Shown: positions 26,525-35,707, numbered from the stretch's first letter. The stretch: 64,000 nucleotides of DNA from Leptospiraceae bacterium (GCA_024233835.1 JACKPC010000002.1:85001-149000), one strand, 5' to 3'. Made by a program: numbers and translations. Notes: a model not told the origin generated them from the sequence alone.

Positions 26525-27257
26525 GATAGGCTTTCACAGAAGCATCCAGACCCACTTCCAGTGCGTAAGAAATCAAACGATGTCCGATAGAAACTTCTTC
26601 GAGGCCGGGAAGAGTGGCAAATAAATGTAGATTCAGATGATCCAGATCGTGACCTGCATTGATTCCGAGACCGAGTTCTTTCGCTTCTCTGGCAGTTTGC
26701 AGATAAGTTTGAAAGATCTCGAAAGCCTTTTCTCTTCCACCCAGATCATACAATTCCGCAAAAGGACCGGTATATAATTCAATCCTATCCGCTCCCAGTT
26801 CCTTAGCCAGATAAAGGTTTTCGACACCGGCATCCACAAAAAGAGAGACTCGAATCCCCTTTTCTTTCAACTTCTCAATAGCCGGTTTTAGTTTTTCCTT
26901 ATCTTTCTTAAACTGAAAACCATGATCGGAGGTTATTTCCCCCGGAGTAACCGGCACTAATGTAGCCTGTTCTGGTAATACCTCAAGACATATATCAATA
27001 AAACGTTTTTCCGGTTCTCCTTCGAGGTTATATTCTACATCTACATTTCCATGAGAATTATACATCTCTAAAAAATCTTTCAGGTTAAATACATCTTCTT
27101 TTCGGATATGTCTCTCATCCTCTCTCGGATGAACCGTAATCCCATGAGCTCCCGCTCGAAGAGCAAGACCGGAAAAATAGAGGAGATCGGGTATGGCACC
27201 ACCCCGCGAATTACGCAGGGTAGCAATTTTATTGACATTGACACTCAAATGTATCAT
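26490..27257 (-). CDS. pdxJ: Pyridoxine 5'-phosphate synthase
   Basis: 255 residues. It condenses 3-amino-2-oxopropyl phosphate with 1-deoxy-D-xylulose 5-phosphate to pyridoxine 5'-phosphate, the last ring-forming step of the DXP-dependent vitamin B6 route. Family blocks are clear: LSVNVNKIATLRNSRG, GITVHPREDERHI, LVPVTPGEITSDHG, RVSLFVDAG and GLGINAGHDLDHLNL. It starts three bases after an exported-protein gene and overlaps the convergent lipoprotein gene. Confidence 0.93.
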   Translation of the reverse strand: MIHLSVNVNKIATLRNSRGGAIPDLLYFSGLALRAGAHGITVHPREDERHIRKEDVFNLKDFLEMYNSHGNVDVEYNLEGEPEKRFIDICLEVLPEQATLVPVTPGEITSDHGFQFKKDKEKLKPAIEKLKEKGIRVSLFVDAGVENLYLAKELGADRIELYTGPFAELYDLGGREKAFEIFQTYLQTAREAKELGLGINAGHDLDHLNLHLFATLPGLEEVSIGHRLISYALEVGLDASVKAYLKTLSLNGENS

Positions 27258-27260
27258 TTT

Positions 27261-27869
27261 TTAATAAAGTTCCATTTGCTTTTTTTCTTTCTCAGCTTTA
27301 TGAGTTTCATACTTATATAAAATATGCTCTAATTTGTAAGAGGATTCAATCATATTGAGTTCGATTTTTTTAAGGATTTTTACCCGGTTTTCATAGTCAA
27401 AATAGTCCAGATCGGTAATGTAATTATGGGAAGTACCATCTGTATAGATAATGGTTCTTTTATAGTCTTCGGGATAAAATAAAAGCTTTTTATTTTCATA
27501 TTCCCAGCTTATATTCAGATAACTTTCCTTATAAACAATTTCAATTTCTTTAACTTTTTCACCTTCAAATTTTAAAACGGTATACCGACTATTGATTAAT
27601 TTTTTATGTGCCTTAACACTATTGAGCTCTGGAGCTGTTTTGTGCTTTAATAAGACGACGTTCGCATAATCCTTATCAAAAAGAATGAGCCTTGAGTGTA
27701 CTTTCTCAATAAAAGCGATTTTTGATTGAATTCGCTGTAAAATGGCATCCATTTCTTTCTGGGCTTTTTGTTTGGTGACCTCATCTGCGACAACGAGTCC
27801 ACCACTGGTCTCAGCAAATAGACCGGAACCCCACAAAGAAAGCATAAAAACTAAAACTTTTAACAACAT
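27261..27869 (-). CDS. Exported protein of unknown function
   Basis: 202 residues with a signal peptide (about 1-19, ending LFAE). The mature part is predicted helical near the N-terminus (TKQKAQKEMDAILQRIQ) and then rich in strands with many Y, K and I. GGAG precedes the ATG. It is followed after three bases by pdxJ, but a link with vitamin B6 synthesis is not suggested by its sequence. A LolA-like fold is conceivable but unsupported. Confidence 0.6.
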   Translation of the reverse strand: MLLKVLVFMLSLWGSGLFAETSGGLVVADEVTKQKAQKEMDAILQRIQSKIAFIEKVHSRLILFDKDYANVVLLKHKTAPELNSVKAHKKLINSRYTVLKFEGEKVKEIEIVYKESYLNISWEYENKKLLFYPEDYKRTIIYTDGTSHNYITDLDYFDYENRVKILKKIELNMIESSYKLEHILYKYETHKAEKEKKQMELY

Positions 27870-27977
27870 AAGCTACTCCTATTAAACGGTTTTTAGCCAG
27901 ACAGGCCTTGAAGAATCCAGAGTATTAGTACATAGAACGAAAAAAATTTCCACAGCTTTTTTTATTTTATAAAAAAA

Positions 27978-29228
27978 TTATTTATAAAATTCGTCTTCAA
28001 TACATTCTTCTTCGAGTCCCAACTGCTCCTCAAGGGTTTTCTCTACAAATAAAAGGTCAATAAATGACAGGTTGTTAGAAGGCTTTTCCTGGAATGGGAC
28101 TTCCCAGAGACCGATAACCGTCCATTCTTCCGTGTTTTTGGAAAAGGGGTTTTTGCGGGAAAAAAAGCCCATTTGGAATAGTAATCCTTTTAGTCCTCCT
28201 GGATATTGCACAGACCTGTGTGTAAGAAGACTGAGCCAGATATGTCCTTCGTCAAGCCGGTTTACCCGGATGTACCGAATTTTATCCACAGGAATCTCCA
28301 TTTTAGCTCCGAAAAGCCAATCAATGAATAAAGGATACTGCATTCTGATCATCAGGCTTTTTCGATTTACCAGAAGACTATATCTTTTCATATGCAAGAG
28401 GAAAATTAGTAAAACAATAGATAGAAAAATACTAACAAAGACCAGAGCAATCATTCCAAAAATAATACCTACTTCATCGTCTTTTGTATCGATAAAGGCG
28501 GAATACAGAAAATACACAGGAAAACCAAAAAAAATATAAAAAATAGTAAAGAGAATAAAGCTGGTTCCGAAATTCCCTGGTTTTTTAATCTGAATTTCCA
28601 TGCCCTCCATTTCACTTTTTAATTCAACAAACTTTGAAGGCATGTAGGTTTTGGCTCCCGCTAAATTCCTCATCGTGTCTTTATTTTCTACACTGAGACC
28701 GAAGCCCGAAAAGTCTTTCATATTCCAGTTTATAAAACTCTGAAGTTTCTTTGCTTGTTCCTGAAATAGATCTGCATCCAAAAAGGAATCCAACCAGAAT
28801 TGAGCCCCATCTCTCTTGATTAAGAAAATCTGGTAGCTATCATAGGCTGTCCTACTCTTCCCTTCCGTATATTTGATTTCTTTAATAAGCTCAATGTGAG
28901 AAAAGTTTTCGTATTCCAGTTGTATTTTATAATCCTCTTCTTTATAATACTCTAAAGTCTTATCCTGGTTATCCAGAACAACCACGGAGTCATAGTTTAT
29001 AACTTTACGGTTTACAAAGACGGAGATAAACACCAGACCGAATACAAAGAAAAAAGAAGTTAAGAAAAGATCCGGGTAATTTCCTTTTTCCCAGTTCGAA
29101 TATAAAAAGAGAGAAGATACAGAAGAGATGCTTAAACCAAAAAGAAACAGGAAAAAATATATACAACCATAGCCTTTTCCTGTAGCAATAATTTTGAGTC
29201 GATTTTCTGAAATTTCCCAGATATTCAT
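27978..29228 (-). CDS. Membrane protein with two soluble PH-like halves, unknown function
   Basis: 416 residues. Two helices near the N-terminus (about 22-42, 54-72) and two in the middle (about 222-245, 252-280) each precede a beta-rich soluble region starting with INYDSVVVLDNQDKTLEYY and YSLLVNRKSLMIRMQYP. The repeated helix-pair plus strand pattern suggests an internal duplication of a bPH-like domain, which is an inference from pattern only. It starts nine bases after coaX and is the last gene of the DUF2330-birA-coaX operon. Confidence 0.6.
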   Translation of the reverse strand: MNIWEISENRLKIIATGKGYGCIYFFLFLFGLSISSVSSLFLYSNWEKGNYPDLFLTSFFFVFGLVFISVFVNRKVINYDSVVVLDNQDKTLEYYKEEDYKIQLEYENFSHIELIKEIKYTEGKSRTAYDSYQIFLIKRDGAQFWLDSFLDADLFQEQAKKLQSFINWNMKDFSGFGLSVENKDTMRNLAGAKTYMPSKFVELKSEMEGMEIQIKKPGNFGTSFILFTIFYIFFGFPVYFLYSAFIDTKDDEVGIIFGMIALVFVSIFLSIVLLIFLLHMKRYSLLVNRKSLMIRMQYPLFIDWLFGAKMEIPVDKIRYIRVNRLDEGHIWLSLLTHRSVQYPGGLKGLLFQMGFFSRKNPFSKNTEEWTVIGLWEVPFQEKPSNNLSFIDLLFVEKTLEEQLGLEEECIEDEFYK

Positions 29229-29237
29229 TTCCGGCTC

Positions 29238-30023
29238 TTATACATTTAAACGATGCAAAACTTCCAATCCATTCAAAGTTAATAAGGGATCGATAATATC
29301 AAATACATCTCCATCGGTAGAAGAATGTATGGTCGTTACCAAACCTCCTGTTCCGATAACCCTATAATTGGAACCGTATTCTTTTTTTATCTCCATAATA
29401 ATATTTTTTAATAGACCCACCCAACCGTAATAAAATCCGGCCTGTAAGGACTCTAGGGTAGAATCTCCTAAAACCTGCTTGGGAGTCTGGAAAACAATAG
29501 GGGGAAGTTGTGCCGTTTTTCTATGCAGGGTTTCCATAGAGATTTTCAAGCCCGGTGCTATGACTCCTCCGAGGTATTCGTTTTTATCATTCACCACGCA
29601 AAACGTAGTGGCGGTACCCATATCAATGATGATAGAATTTCCGGGAAAGTATTCTACAGCCGCCGCGGCATTGACAAGCCTGTCGGCTCCTATTTCGAAA
29701 GGTCTTTGATAAAGAATTTTAAATGGAAGTTTCATTTCATAGTGAACTTTCATAGGATGCACAGAAAACCAGTCTTCCAGCATTCTTTCTAATATAGGAT
29801 TAAAACCTGGGACTACACTGGAATAAATAGCATGTCCGATTTCTCCTTCTTTGATACCACCTGAATCCAGGAAACCTTTCAGGAAAAGACCTAATTCATC
29901 GGAAGTTCTATCTCTTCGGGTTACCGTTCTCCTGTGAAACATGGGCTCTTTATCTCCCGGTCTATGCACGCCTATTACCGTATTGGTATTACCTACATCA
30001 ACAATTAAAAGTTTGTCTGTCAA
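29238..30023 (-). CDS. coaX: Type III pantothenate kinase
   Basis: 261 residues. It phosphorylates pantothenate, the first step of coenzyme A synthesis. The ATP-binding start LLIVDVGNTNTVIGVH, the GADRLVNAAAA block with the catalytic region, IIDMGTATTFCVV and GGVIAPGLKIS are all typical. The start codon is TTG, overlapping the TGA of birA (TTGA). The birA-coaX order is common in bacteria. Confidence 0.92.
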   Translation of the reverse strand: MTDKLLIVDVGNTNTVIGVHRPGDKEPMFHRRTVTRRDRTSDELGLFLKGFLDSGGIKEGEIGHAIYSSVVPGFNPILERMLEDWFSVHPMKVHYEMKLPFKILYQRPFEIGADRLVNAAAAVEYFPGNSIIIDMGTATTFCVVNDKNEYLGGVIAPGLKISMETLHRKTAQLPPIVFQTPKQVLGDSTLESLQAGFYYGWVGLLKNIIMEIKKEYGSNYRVIGTGGLVTTIHSSTDGDVFDIIDPLLTLNGLEVLHRLNV

Positions 30024-30769
30024 CTTAACACCTCAAATTCTGGCATAGTATCCATGAGAATTTCTTTTTGTCCAGCACTTTCTACAATCAAAAAACCTGC
30101 TTTTGTATAGCCTTTCACCTTTGCCTCGGAAAGGAGTCCATTTAACTTATACCTTACACTTTTACCTGTAAGATAGGATCTTTCATAAATTTCAGATAAG
30201 ATATTCAGACTCTCCGTGTTCTCATATAATAAGAGAGTAGCTCGATTTAAATAGTCTATAAGAGTTTTGTAAAATGTCTCTTTCCAGGCATCAAAAGGCG
30301 GCTCTGTTAATAAATAGGTCGCATTCCCCGTATTCTCAGTCAAAATCTTTCCGTAAATATTTATGCCTATACCCATGATTATAGTATACTGTTTATGTTG
30401 TAAGGAAGAATCGATTAATATTCCGGCCAGCTTCTTTTTCCCTGAATAAATATCGTTTGGCCATTTGAGACTTAAGGTCTCATTTTTTCCAAATACTTCT
30501 TCAATGCAAAGAAGGGTATAATATCCTACAAGTAAGGGAAAAATACTTAATGGCTGAAGCGGATTTTCGATACGTATTTTACCGGAAAAGATTACTTTTT
30601 CATCTCCTTCACTGTGCCAGGTTTTACTCCCCCTGCCCCTTCCTGCAGTCTGTTCATCTGCAATAACCCAGGAACCCGCTTCAACAGAATTCTCTGCTGC
30701 ATACTTCGAAGTAGAATCGACTGTATGAAGCTTTATTTTTTTTGAATATTCTAATAACTGTAAATTCAT
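30020..30769 (-). CDS. birA: Biotin-[acetyl-CoA-carboxylase] ligase
   Basis: 249 residues, without the N-terminal DNA-binding domain of E. coli BirA, so it is a ligase only. The biotinyl-AMP site is GRGRGSKTWHS and the adjacent catalytic block KWPNDIYSGKKKLAGILI; MGIGINI and a short C-terminal SH3-like domain follow. It starts directly at the stop of the upstream DUF2330 gene (TAA then ATG) and overlaps coaX by four bases. Confidence 0.9.
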   Translation of the reverse strand: MNLQLLEYSKKIKLHTVDSTSKYAAENSVEAGSWVIADEQTAGRGRGSKTWHSEGDEKVIFSGKIRIENPLQPLSIFPLLVGYYTLLCIEEVFGKNETLSLKWPNDIYSGKKKLAGILIDSSLQHKQYTIIMGIGINIYGKILTENTGNATYLLTEPPFDAWKETFYKTLIDYLNRATLLLYENTESLNILSEIYERSYLTGKSVRYKLNGLLSEAKVKGYTKAGFLIVESAGQKEILMDTMPEFEVLS

Positions 30770-32104
30770 TTATTCCCAGATTCTATCCCACCATTTCTTT
30801 CTTGGATAGGAAGAAGAATTCAGGTTCATACGATTTCTAATATCCTGTATATCCCAGCCTGTAAGATGAGAGAGGTTTTGAGCCCGTTTTTCCTGTCTTC
30901 CCTGCAAATTAGAAAAATAACGTTCCGCTTCGGAACAGGCAGAAGCGCTTCCTGTCCAGGGGTGTTGCAAAATATATCTTCCCTGGAAATTAGAACGATC
31001 CGAAGTTTCCTGAAACATCAGGTCTTCCGGAAAGGTTTCCGGCGTATAACGAACATGAAGACGGGTAACCAGGACATTCTGAGCTCCACCATATTGCTCG
31101 TTTCCATCCAGCCAGAATACACCCAGAGATTTTAACTCTTCTTTACTCAATGGATCCGCTGCACAGGGGTCACACCAATTCATATCCCAGAAATATTCTG
31201 TAAAAACAACTCGGTAGTTTTCTTTTTCTACCTGTTTTGAAAACATGTCCTTGTAAAACTTACCGAACTCTGTTTTAATATAGGCAGGAATTTCTAGATT
31301 AGAGGGAAGCTTTACTGTCCTATAATTACTGGTTTCTACCCTTCCATTCCGACTGAGTACATAAAGCAATAGCTCTTGAGGTCCTTTTGCATTGACCATA
31401 CCCAGACGAATCGGTAACATAAACTTCTCAGATTCATAAGCAAATTGTAGGGGACGCAAAAATTGCAAACCTGTTTTCGTCTGTTCTTTCAGGTTAACTT
31501 TCGCTACAAAAAACTTGAGGTTTTGCTGTATATAAGGCTTTAATGCCTTGCTTGCTCCCTCCGGTATTTTATACCCATTTGTATGAAGCCAGGTTTCAAG
31601 TCCGCTAGAATACTTCGCAGAAAGAATCAGTATATCGTATTCCCCCACTAAATATTTGGCTTCTACTTTCACTCCGAGGTCTTTCTTTTTTCTGGATCCT
31701 CCACCGAAATCATCATTGACAGCACCCTCTGTTCGCATATCCCTTTCTTCTTCATACTTTCTTTGACAGGGATCTTCATCGAAATACTCTACCAGTCTCG
31801 GAGCAGTATAGGCATCCAGATGGTCAAATACAGCCTGATTTCCCACATTAATCTGCTCCCGTTTTAAAACCACAGGAACCGGAATTACAATAGCAAAATC
31901 CTTCAATTCTCCCTTGTAGTCATTCATCATACCGACTACTGTTTTATTCCCATTACGAACCAGCACGACTTTGGATGCTTCATTAAACAACTTTGCATCT
32001 GCTTTCGCCACATAGAAACCGCAAAAAGAAGATAGTTCTTCCTGGAATAAACCGAGTATTCCCAAAAGTAGGAATATAGAAATAAACCCTTTTTTTCTAA
32101 GCAT
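30770..32104 (-). CDS. DUF2330 family exported protein (copy A)
   Basis: 444 residues with a signal peptide (about 1-27). The mature protein opens with CGFYVAKADA and contains VVLVRNGNKTVVGMMND and VIPVPVVL, the DUF2330 hallmarks. Cysteines recur at conserved places: the CGFY start, DPCQRKYEE (~117), WCDPCAADP (~330) and SACSEAERYF (~400). They probably form disulfides in the periplasm or on the surface. The variable insert after DPC differs from copies B and C. It follows the RnfD-like gene by two bases. Function of DUF2330 is unknown. Confidence 0.8.
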   Translation of the reverse strand: MLRKKGFISIFLLLGILGLFQEELSSFCGFYVAKADAKLFNEASKVVLVRNGNKTVVGMMNDYKGELKDFAIVIPVPVVLKREQINVGNQAVFDHLDAYTAPRLVEYFDEDPCQRKYEEERDMRTEGAVNDDFGGGSRKKKDLGVKVEAKYLVGEYDILILSAKYSSGLETWLHTNGYKIPEGASKALKPYIQQNLKFFVAKVNLKEQTKTGLQFLRPLQFAYESEKFMLPIRLGMVNAKGPQELLLYVLSRNGRVETSNYRTVKLPSNLEIPAYIKTEFGKFYKDMFSKQVEKENYRVVFTEYFWDMNWCDPCAADPLSKEELKSLGVFWLDGNEQYGGAQNVLVTRLHVRYTPETFPEDLMFQETSDRSNFQGRYILQHPWTGSASACSEAERYFSNLQGRQEKRAQNLSHLTGWDIQDIRNRMNLNSSSYPRKKWWDRIWE

Positions 32105-32106
32105 TC

Positions 32107-32982
32107 TTAAACCCCTTTATGAACAGTAAGGTCGGATACCAAACCTGCCCATTCAAATTTTTCATATTTAAAATAAGTATCTAAGAGAGGAACCAGAGGA
32201 CTGGCAAAAAGTAAGGCATATAGGAGGTTATGATAAAAATAAAAATAATATTGCCAGATAAAAGCGATAAGAGCCACAATGCCTGTGTGAATCAATCTTC
32301 CGGAAGGATGATCGGGGGAGGTTTTCGGATCGGTTATCATGAAAAAACTGAATAACAACAGAGAACCGCTTTTGAACTGGTGAAACCATACATCCCAGTG
32401 ATAACCGAGGTATAAAACACGTATAGCCAAAAGCCCGAAATAAAAACCTATAAAACTCAAACCTATCCAGAGAGTTCTAGAACGAGCCGTTACAATAAAA
32501 CCAAATATGAGTAGCCAGAATAGTACAGCGAGGTCATACCCCCATTGTCCGGGTGAAATCCAGGAAGCGGGCAGGAGATTCATAGCAAATAAAACAGCAA
32601 ACATCGCCGGATTTAAGAGATGCTTCCCACGAAAACGAATTAAGAACTTACTGCTAATCGCAAGAAAAATGGCCAGAGGATGAACCCAGATGTGGTTAGA
32701 ACGAAGCAATAAGGATATTCCAAAACAGGTTATAACAGCACTTAAATAACCCACATTTTTTATTCTAAAAATACGAATAAACATAGCCTGGCTCAAGATT
32801 CCAAATACAAAAGTTAGAGCAACTTGCAAGGGAACAATGGAAAAATCCCGGAATAAAGCTCCTCCCATCAAGAGACTTGCCATTAAGAATATATGAATAT
32901 ACCGAATATCATATATATAAAACATCTCCCTCCAACTGCGTTTTGCAGTTGGAAGCTTTTCTTTAGAAATGAGGTCTGTCAA
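32107..32982 (-). CDS. NqrB/RnfD-like membrane protein
   Basis: 291 residues with about nine membrane helices. RGKHLLNPAMFAVLFA and SGSLLLFSFFMITDPKTSP match two conserved blocks of the NQR2/RnfD/RnfE family, membrane subunits of ion-pumping NADH:quinone or ferredoxin:NAD oxidoreductases. The S-G-A-T flavin-attachment motif of NqrB/RnfD is not visible, so covalent FMN is unlikely. No other nqr/rnf subunit is nearby. The start is TTG. The gene sits between DUF2330 copies A and B with 2-base gaps, which suggests that it works with them. Confidence 0.75.
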   Translation of the reverse strand: MTDLISKEKLPTAKRSWREMFYIYDIRYIHIFLMASLLMGGALFRDFSIVPLQVALTFVFGILSQAMFIRIFRIKNVGYLSAVITCFGISLLLRSNHIWVHPLAIFLAISSKFLIRFRGKHLLNPAMFAVLFAMNLLPASWISPGQWGYDLAVLFWLLIFGFIVTARSRTLWIGLSFIGFYFGLLAIRVLYLGYHWDVWFHQFKSGSLLLFSFFMITDPKTSPDHPSGRLIHTGIVALIAFIWQYYFYFYHNLLYALLFASPLVPLLDTYFKYEKFEWAGLVSDLTVHKGV

Positions 32983-32984
32983 AC

Positions 32985-34313
32985 TTATTCCCAGATCCTT
33001 TCATACCATTTCTTCTTAGAAATAGGTTTCTCACCGAGATTCATTTTCTTTCGTATCTCGTTTATATCCCAACCTGTGAGCATAGAAAGGTTCTGCGCCC
33101 TTCCTTCCCTTAATGTATAAAGGTTATCAAAATATAGCCTCGCTTCCGAACAGGCATTCGGACTTCCCTTCCAGGGATGGCGAACAATGTAGCGACCCTG
33201 AAAATTGGCTGTATCGGAGGTTTCTTGAAACATCAGGTCTTCCGGAAAAGTTTTATTATTATAACGCAGATGTAGCCTTGTCACCTTTACATTACTTCCA
33301 CCAAAGCCTTTGTTCTCCTGCTCATTCAACCAGAACACTCCGAGAGATTTTAGTTCCTGTTGACTCAAAGGGTTTGCGGCGCAGGGGTCGCACCAGCCCA
33401 TGTCCCAGAAATATTCAGTAAATACAACCCGGTAATTCTCCTTTTTCACCTGTCTTGTAAACATATCCCGATAAAAATCTTTGAATTCCTGGATCACAAA
33501 TTCAGGAACTTCTACATCGGAAGGCAGCTTTACCGTCCGATAATTGGTAGTTTCTACCCGACCTTTCTTGGTAAGCACATAGACTAAAAGCTCCTGTTCC
33601 CCTTTTGCGTTAATCATACCCAGACGAATCGGAAGCAGGAACTTCTCGGATTCATAGGCAAATTGCAAAGGACGAAGAAATTGTAAGCCGGTCTTCAACT
33701 GCTCTTTCAGATTGACTTTTGCTACGAAAAACTTCATCTTCTGGCGAATATAGGGTTGTAGGGCCTTACTCGCTCCCTCAGGAATCCTGTATCCATTCTG
33801 ACGAAGCCAGGTTTCGAGTCCATTGGAGTATTTGGCAGACAGGATTTTAATATCGTACTCGCCTACGGTATAACTGGCCTCTACTTTTACACCCAGACCT
33901 TTCGGACTTTTAGGTGTTTCTGAACTACTTTCCTTAACACTTTCTTGCTTCACAACACCATCTTCATTTTCATAGAGCCGATAGCAGGGATCAGAGTCAT
34001 GGTATTCTACAAGCCTCGGAGCTGTAAAGGCATCGAGATGGTCAAAAACCCCGGATTCTCCTACGTTGATCTGCTTTCTGGTAAGCACAACCGGAACAGG
34101 AACCACAAGGGCAAAGTCTTTTAGCTCTCCCTTATAGTCGTTCATCATACTGACAACGGTCCGGTTTTCATCACGAACCAGCACCACCCTCGAAGCACTA
34201 TTATAGAGGCTGGCATCGGCTTTTGCGACAAAGAAACCACAAAAAGCAAAAAGGACAGAACTACTGCTAAAAGAAATAAACAGGAAAAAAATAAAAAATC
34301 GTAACATATTCAC
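32985..34313 (-). CDS. DUF2330 family exported protein (copy B)
   Basis: 442 residues with signal peptide (about 1-23, then FCGFFVAKADA). Same architecture as copies A and C: VVLVRDENRTVVSMMND, VVPVPVVLTRKQ, DPCYRLYE, GWCDPCAANPLS and NACSEARLYF. From about residue 140 to 400 it is nearly identical to copy C, also at the DNA level, while the signal peptide, the insert after DPC and the C-terminal tail differ. The first codon is GTG at 34313, directly after copy C's stop; an ATG at 34307 is an alternative. Confidence 0.8.
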   Translation of the reverse strand: MNMLRFFIFFLFISFSSSSVLFAFCGFFVAKADASLYNSASRVVLVRDENRTVVSMMNDYKGELKDFALVVPVPVVLTRKQINVGESGVFDHLDAFTAPRLVEYHDSDPCYRLYENEDGVVKQESVKESSSETPKSPKGLGVKVEASYTVGEYDIKILSAKYSNGLETWLRQNGYRIPEGASKALQPYIRQKMKFFVAKVNLKEQLKTGLQFLRPLQFAYESEKFLLPIRLGMINAKGEQELLVYVLTKKGRVETTNYRTVKLPSDVEVPEFVIQEFKDFYRDMFTRQVKKENYRVVFTEYFWDMGWCDPCAANPLSQQELKSLGVFWLNEQENKGFGGSNVKVTRLHLRYNNKTFPEDLMFQETSDTANFQGRYIVRHPWKGSPNACSEARLYFDNLYTLREGRAQNLSMLTGWDINEIRKKMNLGEKPISKKKWYERIWE

Positions 34314-35642
34314 TTACTCCCAGATCCTTTCATACCATTTCTTAGCGGGTATCTTACTATATTGTTCAAAGTTCATTTTTTTTCTAATGCTTTGCAGATT
34401 CCATCCGGTTAGATCGGCGAGGTTTTTAGCTCTAGTTTCTTCTCTTGTTTGTAAATTCCTGAAATAGTTTCTGGCTTCCGAGCAGGCATTCGGACTTCCC
34501 TTCCAGGGATGATTTACAATGTAACGACCCTGAAAATTGGCTGTATCGGAGGTTTCTTGAAACATCAGGTCTTCCGGAAAAGTTTTATTATTATAACGCA
34601 GATGTAGCCTTGTCACCTTTACATTACTTCCACCAAAGCCCTGATTCCCCTCTTCATTCAACCAGAACACTCCGAGAGATTTTAGTTCCTGTTGACTCAA
34701 AGGGTCTGCGGCGCAGGGGTCACACCAGCCCATATCCCAGAAATATTCAGTAAATACAACCCGGTAATTCTCCTTTTTCACCTGCTTAGTAAACATATCC
34801 CGATAAAAATCTTTGAATTCCTGAATAACAAATTCCGGAACTTCTACATCGGAAGGCAGCTTTACCGTCCGATAATTGGTAGTTTCTACCCGACCTTTCT
34901 TGGTAAGCACATAGACTAAAAGCTCCTGTTCCCCTTTTGCGTTAATCATACCCAGACGAATCGGAAGCAGGAACTTCTCGGATTCATAGGCAAATTGCAA
35001 AGGACGAAGAAATTGTAAGCCGGTCTTCAACTGCTCTTTCAGATTGACTTTTGCTACGAAAAACTTCATCTTCTGGCGAATATAGGGTTGTAGGGCCTTA
35101 CTCGCTCCCTTAGGAATCCTGTATCCATTCTGACGAAGCCAGGTTTCGAGTCCATTGGAGTATTTGGCAGACAGGATTTTAATATCGTACTCGCCTACGG
35201 TATAACTGGCCTCTACTTTTACACCCAGGCCTCCCTTCGTTCCGGAAGCATTACCGGCAGGAGCCGGAGAATAGGTTTTCTTCTCCATCATCTCCAGAGT
35301 CGGAGTCGTATAACAGGGGTCAGAGTCGTGGTATTCCACAAGTCTCGGAGCTGTAAAGGCATCGAGATGGTCAAAGACTTTCGATTCTCCTACGTTGATC
35401 TGCTTTCTGGTAAGCACAACCGGAACGGGAACGACAAGGGCAAAGTCTTTTAGCTCTCCTTTATAGTCATTCATCATGCTGACAACGGTTCGGTTTTCGT
35501 CCCGGACCAACACCACCCTAGAAGCACTGTTATAGAGGCTGGCATCGGCTTTTGCGACAAAGAAACCACAAAAGGAACTGAGTTCAAAAGAAAAAATCAG
35601 GATAGAAAGAACAGCGAATAGGTAAAAGACTCTTTTTTTCAT
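34314..35642 (-). CDS. DUF2330 family exported protein (copy C)
   Basis: 442 residues, first gene of the operon. Signal peptide about 1-28, mature start FCGFFVAKADA. It keeps all family cysteines: DPCYTTPTL, GWCDPCAADPLS and NACSEARNYF. The insert after DPC (about 115-140) is Pro/Ala/Gly-rich and unlike copy B. GGAG lies seven bases before the ATG. The core is nearly identical to copy B, indicating a recent tandem duplication or gene conversion. The function of the family is unknown; the cysteine content and export point to an extracytoplasmic role. Confidence 0.8.
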   Translation of the reverse strand: MKKRVFYLFAVLSILIFSFELSSFCGFFVAKADASLYNSASRVVLVRDENRTVVSMMNDYKGELKDFALVVPVPVVLTRKQINVGESKVFDHLDAFTAPRLVEYHDSDPCYTTPTLEMMEKKTYSPAPAGNASGTKGGLGVKVEASYTVGEYDIKILSAKYSNGLETWLRQNGYRIPKGASKALQPYIRQKMKFFVAKVNLKEQLKTGLQFLRPLQFAYESEKFLLPIRLGMINAKGEQELLVYVLTKKGRVETTNYRTVKLPSDVEVPEFVIQEFKDFYRDMFTKQVKKENYRVVFTEYFWDMGWCDPCAADPLSQQELKSLGVFWLNEEGNQGFGGSNVKVTRLHLRYNNKTFPEDLMFQETSDTANFQGRYIVNHPWKGSPNACSEARNYFRNLQTREETRAKNLADLTGWNLQSIRKKMNFEQYSKIPAKKWYERIWE

Positions 35643-35678
35643 GTAGTACTCCGAGAGAAAGATCGTGAAATCAGGATA

Positions 35679-35707
35679 AGGCTATTCAGCCATTTCCCAT
35701 TTGTCAA
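35679..35707 (-). promoter_or_regulatory. Candidate promoter of the DUF2330-birA-coaX operon
   Basis: TTGACA (35707-35702), 17 bases, TAGCCT (35684-35679) on the minus strand, about 37 bases upstream of the first start codon. The -35 is perfect and the -10 moderate. No other promoter-like site is needed for the genes down to 27978, since gaps there are 0-9 bases. Confidence 0.5.

Noticed and set aside
32107..32982. Complete Rnf or Nqr complex
   Set aside because: Only one RnfD/NqrB-like subunit is present; neighbours are DUF2330, birA and coaX, with no cluster-binding or flavin subunits.
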